DNA of 64,000 nucleotides. Source: Alteraurantiacibacter buctensis (GTDB lineage: Bacteria > Pseudomonadota > Alphaproteobacteria > Sphingomonadales > Sphingomonadaceae). The notes beneath the pieces are model-generated. The model saw only the letters and a program-made list of their open reading frames with translations. It made no database searches and was not told the DNA's origin. The translations under genes and the position numbers were made by a program. Numbering within the stretch: position 1 is the first letter of the stretch; each line of letters begins with the position of its first letter. The DNA is taken from contig NZ_WTYV01000002.1 of the NCBI RefSeq assembly GCF_009827655.1, positions 682,657 to 746,656 on the forward strand. Direction: 5' to 3'. Below are positions 47,627 to 59,689 of this stretch, in pieces.

Positions 47627-48043
47627 ATGACCGGGGATAGCAGCCTGACCCAAACCGACGCCGATAACGGTGGCGGTGCCGAGCGCATCAGCGATGCCGA
47701 ATATGCCGTGATGGAGGCGCTGTGGCAGAAAAGCCCGCAGACCGCCGCCGAAGTCTGTGACCATGTCTGTGACCAGCGCGGCTGGTCGATGCCCACGGTC
47801 AAGACGCTGCTGGCCCGCCTGGTGACCAAGGGCGTGCTGGCCACCCAGCCCGATGGCCGCCGCTTCCTCTATACCCCGCTGGTGGCGCGCGAGGCCTATG
47901 TCGGTACCGAAAGCCGCCGGCTGGTCGATCGCCTGTTCGGCGGCCGCGCCGCGCCGCTGTTTGCCCACCTGGCCGAGAGCGAGGCCCTGTCGGCCGAGGA
48001 TATCGCCGAGATCGAGCACCTGCTGCGGGAGTTGAAGAAATGA
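47627..48043 (+). CDS. BlaI/MecI-family transcriptional regulator
   Basis: A 138-residue winged-helix repressor with ISDAEYAVMEALWQKSPQTAAEVCDHV and SMPTVKTLLARLVTKGVLATQPDGRRFLYTPLV, the BlaI/MecI family signature; the C-terminal SAEDIAEIEHLLRELKK helix serves for dimerisation. Repressors of this family are released when the partner BlaR1-type protease cleaves them. The family cleavage bond sits near NNFSS in staphylococci and is not recognisable here. The partner gene follows with a 4-base ATGA overlap. The start at 47627 has GAGGGAG upstream. Confidence 0.93.
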   Translation: MTGDSSLTQTDADNGGGAERISDAEYAVMEALWQKSPQTAAEVCDHVCDQRGWSMPTVKTLLARLVTKGVLATQPDGRRFLYTPLVAREAYVGTESRRLVDRLFGGRAAPLFAHLAESEALSAEDIAEIEHLLRELKK

Positions 48044-49734
48044 CCCAGTGGCTGGTTGATACCTTCATCTGGACCGGCGCGCTGATCGCGCTGGTTCTCG
48101 TCCTGCGCCGCCCGGTGGCGCGCCATTTCGGGCCGCAGGTGGCCTATGCCCTGTGGGCCCTGCCGCTGCTGCGCCTGTTGCTGCCGCCGCTGGTGTTGCC
48201 CGCCAGTATGGCCCCGGCACAGAATTTCTCCGGTGCGGCCATGGCAGCCGACATGCCTGTGGCCGCGATGCCGATATCCGCCGCGTCTCTGGAGGCGGCC
48301 CCCGGATCCGCTTTCGACTGGACGCTGCTGCTGGCCGCGCTGTGGCTGGGCGGTGCGTTCCTGCTGCTTGGCTGGCGCTATGCCCAGTACCAGGCCATGC
48401 GCGCCGACCTGCTGTCCGATGCCCGCCCGGTGGGCGAGGCGGGGCGGGTGCGGCTGGTGGAAACCCCGGCCGTGCGCGCCCCCGTGGCCTTTGGCGTGTT
48501 CGACAAGGTGGTGGCCCTGCCGCCGGGCTTCATGGCCCAGCCTGACCGCGCCGCGCGCGACCTGGCGATTGCCCACGAACTGGCCCACCATCGCGGCCAC
48601 GACCTGCTGGCCAACATTGCCGCCCAGCCGCTGCTGGCGCTGCACTGGTTCAATCCGCTGGCGTGGGCCGGATGGCGCGCCATGCGGCGCGACCAGGAGG
48701 CTGCCTGCGACGCCCGCGTGATCGCCGGGTGCGATCGGGACGAGCGGGTGACCTACGCCCGCGTGATCGCCGGCTATGCCACGGGCCGCCCGATGGGCCT
48801 GGCGGCGCCCATGGCCGGGCCGCTGAAGGGCGAGAAGTCGATCATCCATCGCCTGCGCACCCTGACCATGGCCGATGTCTCCGCCGCCCGCCGCAAGTGG
48901 GGGCTGGGGGCCATCGCGGGTTCCGCCCTGCTGGCGCTGCCGCTGACTGCCTCGATCACCTATGCCCAGCCGGAGGCGCCGGAAGCGCCAATTGCTCCCG
49001 ACGCTCCCGAAGCGCCCGCCGCGCCCGAGGCACCGCAGGTCACCCGTCGCGTGGTGATCGTCGAGGGCACCGACGGATCGGCCAAGAGCGATGCGGACCT
49101 GCACGAGCAGGCCCGGCGCGACCTTGAAGAGGCCGACCGCGAGGTGGCACAAGCGATGGCGGACACCCGCCGCGCCATGGCCGACAACAGCGCCGCGATG
49201 GCCGATCACCGCGAAGCCCTGGCCGACCAGCGCCGCGCGCTTGCCGAAAGCCGCCGGGCCATCGCCCAGGCCCGCGCTGACCTGCCGCGCATCGAACAGG
49301 CGTGCGAAGGAGACCAGACGGTAACCGAACGGGTCGATGCCGATGGCCGCAAGGTGATCGTGATGTGCCAGCGCAATGTCCGCGTCAGCGCCAGCAACGG
49401 CCTGCGCGAAGCCCAGCGCGCGATCCGCTCCGCCCCCGGCATCCCGGAATCCGAACGGCGCGAGATCCTTCGCGACCTGCAGGAGCAGATCGAGGAACTG
49501 GAGCGCGAGGAGTTGTCCTTCGCCGTGCCGCCGGTCGCCCCCGTCGCGGTTCCGGCGGCGGTTGCCCCGGTGGCCTATCCGGTGCGGAGCGTGCGGGTGC
49601 GGGTGAAGGCTCCCCGTGTGCCTGCGGCTCCCGATGCGCCCGCAGCACCAGCCGCTCCGGCTGCGCCCCAGGCGATGCCGGTGGCGATCTGGCTGTCGGG
49701 CGGCACCGTGGTCTTCGGTACCGTGGCGAGCTGA
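48040..49734 (+). CDS. M56-family membrane metallopeptidase (BlaR1-like) with coiled-coil C-terminus
   Basis: A 564-residue membrane protease partner of the BlaI-like repressor. Helices at the N-terminus (DTFIWTGALIALVLVL, PLLRLLLPPLVLP, LLLAALWLGGAFLLLGW) precede the zinc site HELAHH (H179, E180, H183), with ACDARVIAG completing it. A further helix lies near residue 300. The C-terminus is not a penicillin-binding domain: it has Ala/Pro/Glu repeats (EAPAAPEAP), then about 100 residues of heptad-like sequence (RRAMADNSAAMADHREALAD, RRALAESRRAIAQ) and a second Pro/Ala stretch. The inducing signal is therefore probably not a beta-lactam bound to a PBP-like sensor. Confidence 0.9.
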   Translation: MTQWLVDTFIWTGALIALVLVLRRPVARHFGPQVAYALWALPLLRLLLPPLVLPASMAPAQNFSGAAMAADMPVAAMPISAASLEAAPGSAFDWTLLLAALWLGGAFLLLGWRYAQYQAMRADLLSDARPVGEAGRVRLVETPAVRAPVAFGVFDKVVALPPGFMAQPDRAARDLAIAHELAHHRGHDLLANIAAQPLLALHWFNPLAWAGWRAMRRDQEAACDARVIAGCDRDERVTYARVIAGYATGRPMGLAAPMAGPLKGEKSIIHRLRTLTMADVSAARRKWGLGAIAGSALLALPLTASITYAQPEAPEAPIAPDAPEAPAAPEAPQVTRRVVIVEGTDGSAKSDADLHEQARRDLEEADREVAQAMADTRRAMADNSAAMADHREALADQRRALAESRRAIAQARADLPRIEQACEGDQTVTERVDADGRKVIVMCQRNVRVSASNGLREAQRAIRSAPGIPESERREILRDLQEQIEELEREELSFAVPPVAPVAVPAAVAPVAYPVRSVRVRVKAPRVPAAPDAPAAPAAPAAPQAMPVAIWLSGGTVVFGTVAS

Positions 49735-49738
49735 TCTG

Positions 49739-50142
49739 TCAGGCGCGGCGAAAGGTGACCAGGTTGTGCAGCACGAAGCTGGCAACGGGGTGATAGACCG
49801 TCACCGCCGGGTAGCTGACATAAAGTGACCCGGCAGCCAGCGCGATGACGTTCTGCACGGCCATCGCGCCCAGCACGATCACGCAGGTGACCACCAGGAA
49901 CAGCGGCCCCTTGCGGTTATGGCCGCTGGTTGCCTTAAAGGAAAAGTATTAGTGGCCGACACAGGATAGTAGCAGGCTGCCGGCCAGGCCGGCCAGGCCG
50001 ATCAGGTTGATCAGGGCCGGGGGCAGGGCGGTCAGGTATTCCAGGCCGCCGGTGATCAGCAAGTACTGAGGGTGGCCGACACGCCGACGATGCCGAAGCG
50101 CACCGTGCGCGACGCCAGGATGCGGCGGGTAAGCGCGATCAT
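49739..50142 (-). pseudogene. GtrA-family membrane protein, frameshifted and with an internal stop
   Basis: Read from ATG 50142 the sequence gives MIALTRRILASRTVRFGIVG then VSATL, after which the frame is lost. In a second frame YLLITGGLEYLTALPPALIN and later FSFKATSGHN, FLVVTCVIVLGAMAVQNVIA and FVLHNLVTFRRA continue to TGA at 49739. This is the pattern of GtrA-like proteins, small four-helix proteins that move lipid-linked sugars. The coding length is not a multiple of three (a one-base loss or two-base gain near 50064-50075), and TAA lies at 49949-49951. The rest of the 518-base gap, 50143-50252, holds no gene. Confidence 0.75.
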
Positions 50143-50252
50143 CGCGGGGCGGTCACGGCTGGCGGGCAGGTCTGCGCAAGCATGTCCCGGGCGATGGCTG
50201 CCCGTGGCGGGCGGGTAAAGCGCACCGCCCGCCGCCGTTCACCATGGCCCGA

Positions 50253-50963
50253 TCAGCGGCGTCGGCGCGAGGTTTCCTGCACGACCGGCTCGGAGACGAA
50301 CTGCACGTCGCCGCTGTCTTCGCCGGCATTCTCGCGCCGGTCATCTCCACGGCGGTTGCGGCCGGAGTTGTTGTCCTCTGCCTGCTCCGCTGCCGCTGCG
50401 GCCGCTTCGCGTTCGGCGCGGATGCGGATCGCCTCGGCCTCGGTGGCGGGGCGGGCGGGGTAATTGCAGCCCATGCCCTGGCCGCGCCCTTTCAGGTAGG
50501 CACGCCGCGTCATCCCCGCGGCAATCGCTTCGCGGAAGTCGCGTTCGTGCTCGTTGGCGCCCGACACTTCGCGGATGATCCCGCGGAACGGGATCAGGCT
50601 GCCCAGCAGGCGTTGGGCAATGTTGCCGGCGGAAATGTTGCGGCCCCCGGCATCGGGTACTTCGGTATCGAAATCGGAACCAAGGACCGCGTCGAGCTCT
50701 GCCACGCTCTGGATCAGCTGGCGGCAGTTGCGCACGCCGGTCTGGTCGTACGGAGCTTCGCGCGCCGCCAGCAGCAACGGCGGGATGGGATCGTTGCGCA
50801 GGTTGAGGTCACCCAGCGGGGTCAGTGCCACGTCGGCCGCATCGGGATCGTTGTTCAGGCCGCGCGGCTGGTTCTGCGCCAGCGCGGGGGATGCCAGTCC
50901 CAGTGCAAGCAAGGTTAGCGCACTAGCGGCGCAGGTCGGCAAACGTGTCGCACTGGTCTTCAT
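50253..50963 (-). CDS. Conserved periplasmic protein of unknown function
   Basis: A 236-residue secreted protein with a signal peptide (LGLASPALAQ). The body carries DQTGVRNCRQLIQSVAELDAVLGSDFD, NISAGNIAQRLLGSLIPFRGIIREVSGANEHERDF and AAGMTRRAYLKGRGQGMGCNYPAR, and the end is low in complexity, rich in Glu, Arg and Asp. I do not recognise it as a named family, although similar proteins occur in sphingomonads. Its start lies 41 bases inside the end of the upstream metallopeptidase gene, so the two are probably co-transcribed. Confidence 0.7.
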   Translation of the reverse strand: MKTSATRLPTCAASALTLLALGLASPALAQNQPRGLNNDPDAADVALTPLGDLNLRNDPIPPLLLAAREAPYDQTGVRNCRQLIQSVAELDAVLGSDFDTEVPDAGGRNISAGNIAQRLLGSLIPFRGIIREVSGANEHERDFREAIAAGMTRRAYLKGRGQGMGCNYPARPATEAEAIRIRAEREAAAAAAEQAEDNNSGRNRRGDDRRENAGEDSGDVQFVSEPVVQETSRRRR

Positions 50964-51783
50964 CACCGGTCTGGATTCCCCTTCTGAGCCATTCCATGCG
51001 CTGGGCGCTGGAGCCGTGGGTGAAGCTTTCCTGGTTCACCGATTGCCCCGCGTTGCGCATCAGCGTGTCGTCACCAATGGCATTGGCGGCGGTCATGCCC
51101 TCTTCAAAGTCGCCAGGTTCGATAAGGTTCCGGTTGCGCCCGGCCCACACGCCTGCATAGCAATCCGCCTGCAGCTCCATGCGCACCTGCAACTGGTTGG
51201 CGGCTTGCGGGTTCTGCTGCTGGGCGGACCGGATCTGGTCGGCCAGGCCGGTCAGGTTCTGCACATGGTGGCCATACTCGTGCGCCATCACGTAATACCG
51301 GGCAAAGTCGCCGCTCGCGCCCATCTGGCTGGCCATCTGGTCAAAGAAACTGGTGTCGATGTAGATGCCCTGGTCGGGCGGGCAATAGAACGGCCCCATG
51401 GCCGACTGGGCCGCGCCGCAGCCGGAATTGGTGCCGCCCTGGTAATAGACCAGCGTCGGCTGTTGGAACGGAATGTTCGCCTCGGCAAACAGCGGCTCCC
51501 ATGTCTGGTTCAGGCTGTCGAGGGCGTTGCAGCCTTCCAGCGCATAGGTGTTCGAATTGCACAACTCCTCCACGCTCTGGCTGCTGCCCGCCTGGTCCTG
51601 CGGCAGGCTCTGCTGGCCGCCCTGGACCATGCCGATCATCTGCTGCGGATCGGCCCCGAACACGAACACGCCGATCAGCACCACGATCAGGCCGCCGCAG
51701 CCCATCCCGCCCGCGCCAATGCCGCCGCCTCCGCCGCCGCCACGCACGCGGATGTTGTCGGGATTGAATGGATTGAGCCGCAT
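50923..51783 (-). CDS. YpfJ-type neutral zinc metallopeptidase
   Basis: A 286-residue membrane-anchored protease of the PF04228 (YpfJ) family. It begins MRLNPFNPDNIRVRGGGGGG, has one helix (LIVVLIGVFVFG about 32-43) and a periplasmic domain with VYYQGGTNSGCGAAQSAMGPFYCPPDQGIYID and VMAHEYGHHVQNLTG, where H168, E169 and H172 form the zinc site. RMELQADCYAGVWAG supplies a further ligand. The exact substrate is unknown. The stop overlaps the start of the following gene by 41 bases. Confidence 0.93.
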   Translation of the reverse strand: MRLNPFNPDNIRVRGGGGGGGIGAGGMGCGGLIVVLIGVFVFGADPQQMIGMVQGGQQSLPQDQAGSSQSVEELCNSNTYALEGCNALDSLNQTWEPLFAEANIPFQQPTLVYYQGGTNSGCGAAQSAMGPFYCPPDQGIYIDTSFFDQMASQMGASGDFARYYVMAHEYGHHVQNLTGLADQIRSAQQQNPQAANQLQVRMELQADCYAGVWAGRNRNLIEPGDFEEGMTAANAIGDDTLMRNAGQSVNQESFTHGSSAQRMEWLRRGIQTGDEDQCDTFADLRR

Positions 51784-51876
51784 GTACCTTGCCCCTCTTG
51801 TGCAATTGCGAGATGGGGCTGGACCAGCCCCGCCCCCGCGTGGGAAACCTATGGCGACAAATCAATGGAGTCGAGA

Positions 51877-54170
<2,294 letters not shown>

Positions 54171-54185
54171 GCCCGGATTGGCAGG

Positions 54186-55364
54186 ATGACCCCCGCCGCA
54201 CATATCCAGGCGGCGATCGGCATCCTCGACGCCGTGATCGCCGCCGCCAGCGGGCAGGGTGCCCCGGCGGACCGGATCGTGGCCGACTGGGCGCGCGCCA
54301 ACCGCTATGCCGGCTCGAAAGACCGCAAGGCCATTCGCGAGCTGGTCTATGCCGCCATCCGCGCCTGCGGCCCGGTGCCGCCAAGCGGGCGGGCGGCCAT
54401 GCTGCGGCTGGCGACCGACTTTCCCGACATGCGCGCCCTGTTCGACGGCGCCGGCTATGGCCCCGCGCCGATCGGGCCGGACGAGCAGCTTGCCGCATCG
54501 GGCGTGGCGCCGGCCTGGCTGGAGGAGCGGCTGGCGGCAGCGGACGTGGCCGGGCAAGCCGCCCGTGCGCTGCTCGATCGCGCGCCGCTGGATATCCGCA
54601 TCAACACGCTGAAGGCCGATCCTGCCATGCTGAACCTGCCGCAGGCCGGGGCACCTTTGCCGGTGGCGGGGGCCCTGCGCCTGTCGCCCGGCACACCGGT
54701 TGAAGGTTGGGATGCCTTCAAGCAGGGCCTGATCGAGGTACAGGACGCCGGCAGCCAGTTGGCCTGCCAGGCCGTGGCGGCCGCCCCCGGCGAGACGGTA
54801 ATCGACCTGTGCGCGGGTGCTGGCGGCAAGACGCTGGCCCTGGCCGCCGCCATGCAGAACAAAGGCACGCTGATTGCAGCGGACAGCGATCGCCGCCGCC
54901 TGGGCCAGCTTGCCCCGCGCGCCGAACGCGCCGGGGCGACGATTGCCCACACCGTGCTGCTCGACCCGGGCCAGGAGCTGGACGCGCTCGCGCCCTGGGA
55001 AAACAAGGCCGATGCCGTGCTGGTCGATGCGCCCTGTTCCGGCACGGGCACCTGGCGGCGCAACCCGGAAGCCCGCTGGCGGCTGACCCCCCGCGAACTG
55101 GAGCGGCTGGTGGCCCTGCAGGCGCGGCTGCTGGACGTTGCCGCGCAGCTTGTGCGCCCCGGCGGGCGGCTGGTTTATGTCACCTGCTCGCTGCTGGACG
55201 AGGAAGGGGCCGGGCAGGTGGCGCGCTTCCTGGCGGCCAATCCCCGCTTCAGCGCCGACCCGCTCGATCTGCCCCTGGGCTGCCCACGCGGCCCCGGCTG
55301 GCGGCTGCAACCCGGCAGCGACGGAACCGACGGATTTTTCATCGCGCGTTTATCCGCCGCATGA
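54186..55364 (+). CDS. rsmB: RsmB/NOP-type 16S rRNA cytosine-5 methyltransferase
   Basis: A 392-residue RNA methyltransferase that places m5C in 16S rRNA. An N-terminal RNA-binding helical region (VADWARANRYAGSKDRKAIRELVYAAI) precedes the catalytic core: IEVQDAGSQLACQAV, VIDLCAGAGGKTLALA, ADSDRRRLGQLAPRAE, DAPCSGTGTWRRNPEARW with the first catalytic Cys, and VTCSLLDEEG with the second. RsmB is the best call for one with this N-terminus, though other NOP2/Sun subtypes look alike. The start lies 15 bases after guaB. Confidence 0.88.
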   Translation: MTPAAHIQAAIGILDAVIAAASGQGAPADRIVADWARANRYAGSKDRKAIRELVYAAIRACGPVPPSGRAAMLRLATDFPDMRALFDGAGYGPAPIGPDEQLAASGVAPAWLEERLAAADVAGQAARALLDRAPLDIRINTLKADPAMLNLPQAGAPLPVAGALRLSPGTPVEGWDAFKQGLIEVQDAGSQLACQAVAAAPGETVIDLCAGAGGKTLALAAAMQNKGTLIAADSDRRRLGQLAPRAERAGATIAHTVLLDPGQELDALAPWENKADAVLVDAPCSGTGTWRRNPEARWRLTPRELERLVALQARLLDVAAQLVRPGGRLVYVTCSLLDEEGAGQVARFLAANPRFSADPLDLPLGCPRGPGWRLQPGSDGTDGFFIARLSAA

Positions 55365-55428
55365 TAGGCCTTGGGGTGTCATGACCAGCGAACGCCCGGA
55401 ATCCCGGCCGACGATCAAGGAACTCGCC

Positions 55429-55929
55429 ATGCGTTATACTCCGGCCGCTTTTGCCATTGCCCTGCTGGCTGCGGTCACCTCCAGCGCCGCCTTCAGTGCG
55501 GCCGAGGCCCCCGATCCGCGCGCGGTGCAACTGGCGGCAGAAGGCCGCGCGGCGCTTGACGCTGGCGACGTGCAGGGCGCGACAGACGCATTCGAGGCGG
55601 CCCTGGTGGTCGATCCCGGCTATTCAACCGTTTACCTTGACCTGGCCAGTGCAGCCCGCGCTTCGGGCATGCAGGGCAAGGCCATCCGCTATTACCGCAT
55701 AGTTCTAGCGCGCGATCCGGAAAACCTGGCCGCGCTGGCGGGCGAGGGCGAGGCGCTGGCCGAGAAGGGCGCACTGGCCGGTGCGCGCGAGAACCTGGCG
55801 CAGCTTGAAGCGCTGTGCGGGGCAACCTGCGCCGAAGTGGCCCAGCTCAACGCCGCAATCGCCCGCGGCCCCCTGCCGCGCGTGGCATCGGCCGAAGTTT
55901 CACCGGACGCCGGCGTTTCGGTGAACTAG
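55429..55929 (+). CDS. Periplasmic TPR protein
   Basis: A 166-residue secreted protein starting MRYTPAAFAIALLAAVTSSAAFS, a signal peptide; the ATG at 55381 would place 16 extra residues before it. Two to three TPR units follow: AVQLAAEGRAALDAGDVQGATDAFEAALVVDPGYS, VYLDLASAARASGMQGKAIRYYRIVLARDPENL, and ALAGEGEALAEKGALAGARENL. One Cys pair (ALCGATCAEV) may form a disulphide. It is likely a scaffold in the periplasm. It stands behind rsmB and convergent with rppH, with no clear partner. Confidence 0.85.
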   Translation: MRYTPAAFAIALLAAVTSSAAFSAAEAPDPRAVQLAAEGRAALDAGDVQGATDAFEAALVVDPGYSTVYLDLASAARASGMQGKAIRYYRIVLARDPENLAALAGEGEALAEKGALAGARENLAQLEALCGATCAEVAQLNAAIARGPLPRVASAEVSPDAGVSVN

Positions 55930-55932
55930 GCC

Positions 55933-56418
55933 TCAGATCAGGGGAGCCAGACCCGTTACCACCCGCTCGTAAACGGCGCGCTTGAATGGCACGATCAGGT
56001 CCGGCAGCAGGTGCGGATCGACCCATTTGAAGGCGCTGAATTCCGGGTGCTTGTGGGCGTTGAGGTCCACGTGCCGGTCCTCACCGGTAAAACGCACCAG
56101 GAACCAGGTCTGCCGCTGGCCCAGGTACTTGCCGCCCCACAGCTTGCCCTTCAGGTCATCGGGCAGGTCGTAATAGATCTCGTCCGGCAGGTGGGTGACC
56201 GGCTGCAGGTGCTTTTCGCCGATGCCGGTTTCCTCCTCCAGCTCGCGCAGCGCGGCCTGCACCAGGTCTTCGCCGGGATCCACCCCACCCTGCGGCATCT
56301 GCCACCAGTCGCCTTCCTTGTTGTCGATCCGCTTGCCCACGAACACGCGGGCATCGGTGTTGACCAGCATCACGCCCACGCAGGGCCGATAAAGCGAAGG
56401 ATCGGTAGCAGTCGTCAT
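55933..56418 (-). CDS. rppH: RNA pyrophosphohydrolase RppH
   Basis: RppH removes pyrophosphate from the 5' end of mRNA to start RNA decay. The 161-residue Nudix protein has YRPCVGVMLVN, then GKRIDNKEGDWWQMPQGGVDPGED and the Nudix box continuing ALRELEEETGIG, with the catalytic Glu pair in REL-EE. The later PDEIYYDLPDDL and WGGKYLGQRQTWFLVRF strings are characteristic of RppH from alphaproteobacteria. It is normal in length. The start is 153 bases from the korA start on the other strand. Confidence 0.95.
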   Translation of the reverse strand: MTTATDPSLYRPCVGVMLVNTDARVFVGKRIDNKEGDWWQMPQGGVDPGEDLVQAALRELEEETGIGEKHLQPVTHLPDEIYYDLPDDLKGKLWGGKYLGQRQTWFLVRFTGEDRHVDLNAHKHPEFSAFKWVDPHLLPDLIVPFKRAVYERVVTGLAPLI

Positions 56419-56570
56419 CCCGCCGCGTTATCCAAACAGGTGGAGCAATTCCATCGCCCCGTTGCCAAAGGAACAGAAAATCTTGATTGCCCCTGAGGCG
56501 GGGGGACCATAGGGCGGCAAACCTACGGCGCGGATGCGATTTTCCCGCGCGTGAACAGGATGTGCGAGTG

Positions 56571-58543
56571 ATGGCAACCCAGGTGGCCGACAAGCCGGCC
56601 CAGACTTCCCCGACCGCCGCCCCCGATGCGGTGGTGGTGCGCTTTGCCGGCGACAGTGGCGATGGCATGCAGTTGACCGGCGGACAGTTCACCCTGTCCA
56701 CCGCCCTTGCCGGTAATGACCTGGCGACCTTCCCGGACTTTCCGGCAGAAATCCGCGCGCCGCAGGGCACGCTGTTCGGCGTGTCCGCCTTCCAGATCAA
56801 CTTCGGCAGCCGCGAGATCAACACCGCCGGTGACGCGCCGGACGTGCTGGTGGCGATGAACCCGGCGGCGCTGAAGGTGAACCTCTCGGCCCTCAAGCCC
56901 GGCGGCCTGATCATTGCAGACACCGGTGAGTTCACCCAGCGCAACCTCGACAAGGCGAAGTATGCCAGCAACCCGATCGAGGATGGCAGCCTGGCCAAGT
57001 GGAACGTGCTGGCCTTCGACATCTCGGCCCTGACGGTCGAGGCGGTGAAGGACTTCGGCCTGGGCAACAAGGATGCCCTGCGCTGCAAGAACATGTGGAC
57101 GCTGGGCCTGGCGTTGTGGATGTTCGACCGCGATCGGCAGCCCCTGATCGACTGGCTGAACGCCAAGTTCGCCAGGAAGCCGGAACTGGCCGGTGCCAAC
57201 ATCGCCGCGCTCAACGCCGGCCACGCCTATGGCGAAACGGCGGAACTGTCCGGACCGCTGAAGAAGCTGCACATCGATCCGGTACCCGCCGCGCCGGGCC
57301 TCTATCGCACCATCACCGGCGCGGAAGCGGTGTCGCTGGGGCTGGTGGCGGGGGCGCAGCTTGCCGGCCTGCACATGTTCTTCGGCGGCTATCCGATCAC
57401 GCCGGCCAGCTCCATCCTGCACTATCTGGTGAAGATGAAGGAGTTCGGCGTCACCACCTTCCAGGCGGAAGACGAGATTGCCGCGATCTGTTCGGCCATC
57501 GGCGCCAGCTATGCCGGCCAACTGGGCGTAACCAGTTCCTCCGGACCAGGCATCGCTCTGAAGGGCGAGGCGATGGGCCTGGCGGTGATGACCGAGCTGC
57601 CGCTGGTGATCGTCAACAGCCAGCGCGGCGGCCCCTCCACGGGCTTGCCCACCAAGACCGAGCAAAGCGACCTGTACCAGGCGGTCTATGGCCGCAACGG
57701 CGATGCGCCGATCCCGGTGATTTCGGCCCGCTCGCCCAGCGATGTGTTCGAAGTGGCGATCGAGGCCTGCCGCATCGCGGTAGAATACATGACCCCGGTT
57801 ATCCTGCTGACCGATGGCTATATCGCCAATGCGGCCGAGCCGTGGAAGGTGCCCGATCCGGAAACCTTTGCCCCGTTCAAGGCGCAGTTCCTGACCGAGA
57901 AGAACGATGGCGACCGGTTGCTGCCCTATGCGCGCGATACCAAGGGCGCACGGCCGTGGATCAAGCCGGGCACGCCGGGCCTGATGCATCGCATCGGCGG
58001 CATCGAGAAGAACCAGGGCACCGGCAACATCGACTATTCGCCGGAAAACCACCAGGCGATGACCGATGCCCGCAAGGCCAAGATCGATGGCATCGTGGTG
58101 CCCGACCAGGATGTGTCGCTGGGCGATGCCAAGGGTCGCCTCGCCGTGGTCGGCTGGGGCAGCACCTATGGCCCCATCCGCCGCGCGGTGGACAATGCGA
58201 GGGCCAAGGGCCTGTCGGTCAGCCACATCCACGTGCGCAACATCTGGCCGCTGCCCAGGAACCTGGGCGACTTGCTCAAGGGCTTCGACAAGGTGCTGGT
58301 GCCCGAGATGAACACCGGCCAGTTCAAGACCGTGCTGCGCGACCAGTTGCTGGTGGATGCCGAAAGCCTGACCAAGACCAGCGGGCAGCCGTTCCAGATC
58401 GCCGAGCTGGACGCGGCCATCGCCAAGTTCTTCGACGGCGTCCCGGGCAACGAGGGCGGGGCGGTGGAACCCAATTCGCAGCAGTTGCCCAACCCGGTGG
58501 CAGGTTACGATGACGGCTCGCTGAAGGCGGGCGGAGACGCGCA

Positions 58544-58547
<4 letters not shown>
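56571..58547 (+). CDS. korA: 2-oxoglutarate:ferredoxin oxidoreductase, fused gamma-alpha subunit
   Basis: KorA with KorB oxidises 2-oxoglutarate (or a similar 2-oxoacid) to succinyl-CoA, passing electrons to ferredoxin. The 658-residue protein joins an N-terminal gamma-type domain (VVVRFAGDSGDGMQLTGGQF, PAEIRAPQGTLFGVSAFQI, DTGEFTQRNLDKAKY) and an alpha domain (FFGGYPITPASSILHYL, GVTSSSGPGIALKGEAMGLA, NSQRGGPSTGLPTKTEQSDL). ATG 56571 follows GTGCGAGTG. korB overlaps by 4 bases. This two-subunit form is common in aerobic alphaproteobacteria and usually stands beside normal KGDH. Confidence 0.95.
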
Positions 58548-59578
<1,031 letters not shown>

Positions 59579-59633
59579 TTGCGGCTTGGGGAAAGCCCCC
59601 AAGCGCGCTTGCCAAGGCTTTGCCTCACAACCT

Positions 59634-59666
59634 AAAGCCCTCGCAGCCCCGCGCTGCGGGGGCTTT
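59634..59666 (+). terminator. Rho-independent terminator of korAB
   Basis: A 14-base-pair stem is formed by 59634-59647 (AAAGCCCTCGCAGC) and 59653-59666 (GCTGCGGGGGCTTT), with one G-T wobble pair and a five-base loop CCCGC. A short T-rich run (TTTGTGTTT) follows. It separates korB from the epimerase gene, 23 bases before ATG 59690. Confidence 0.8.
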
Positions 59667-59689
59667 GTGTTTCCGGGTGAGGGGGTTTC

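Noticed and set aside
48960..49290. A tandem nucleotide repeat in the BlaR1-like gene
   Set aside because: The repetition is at the level of amino acids (Pro/Ala and heptads), not exact DNA repeats, and suits a linker and coiled coil.
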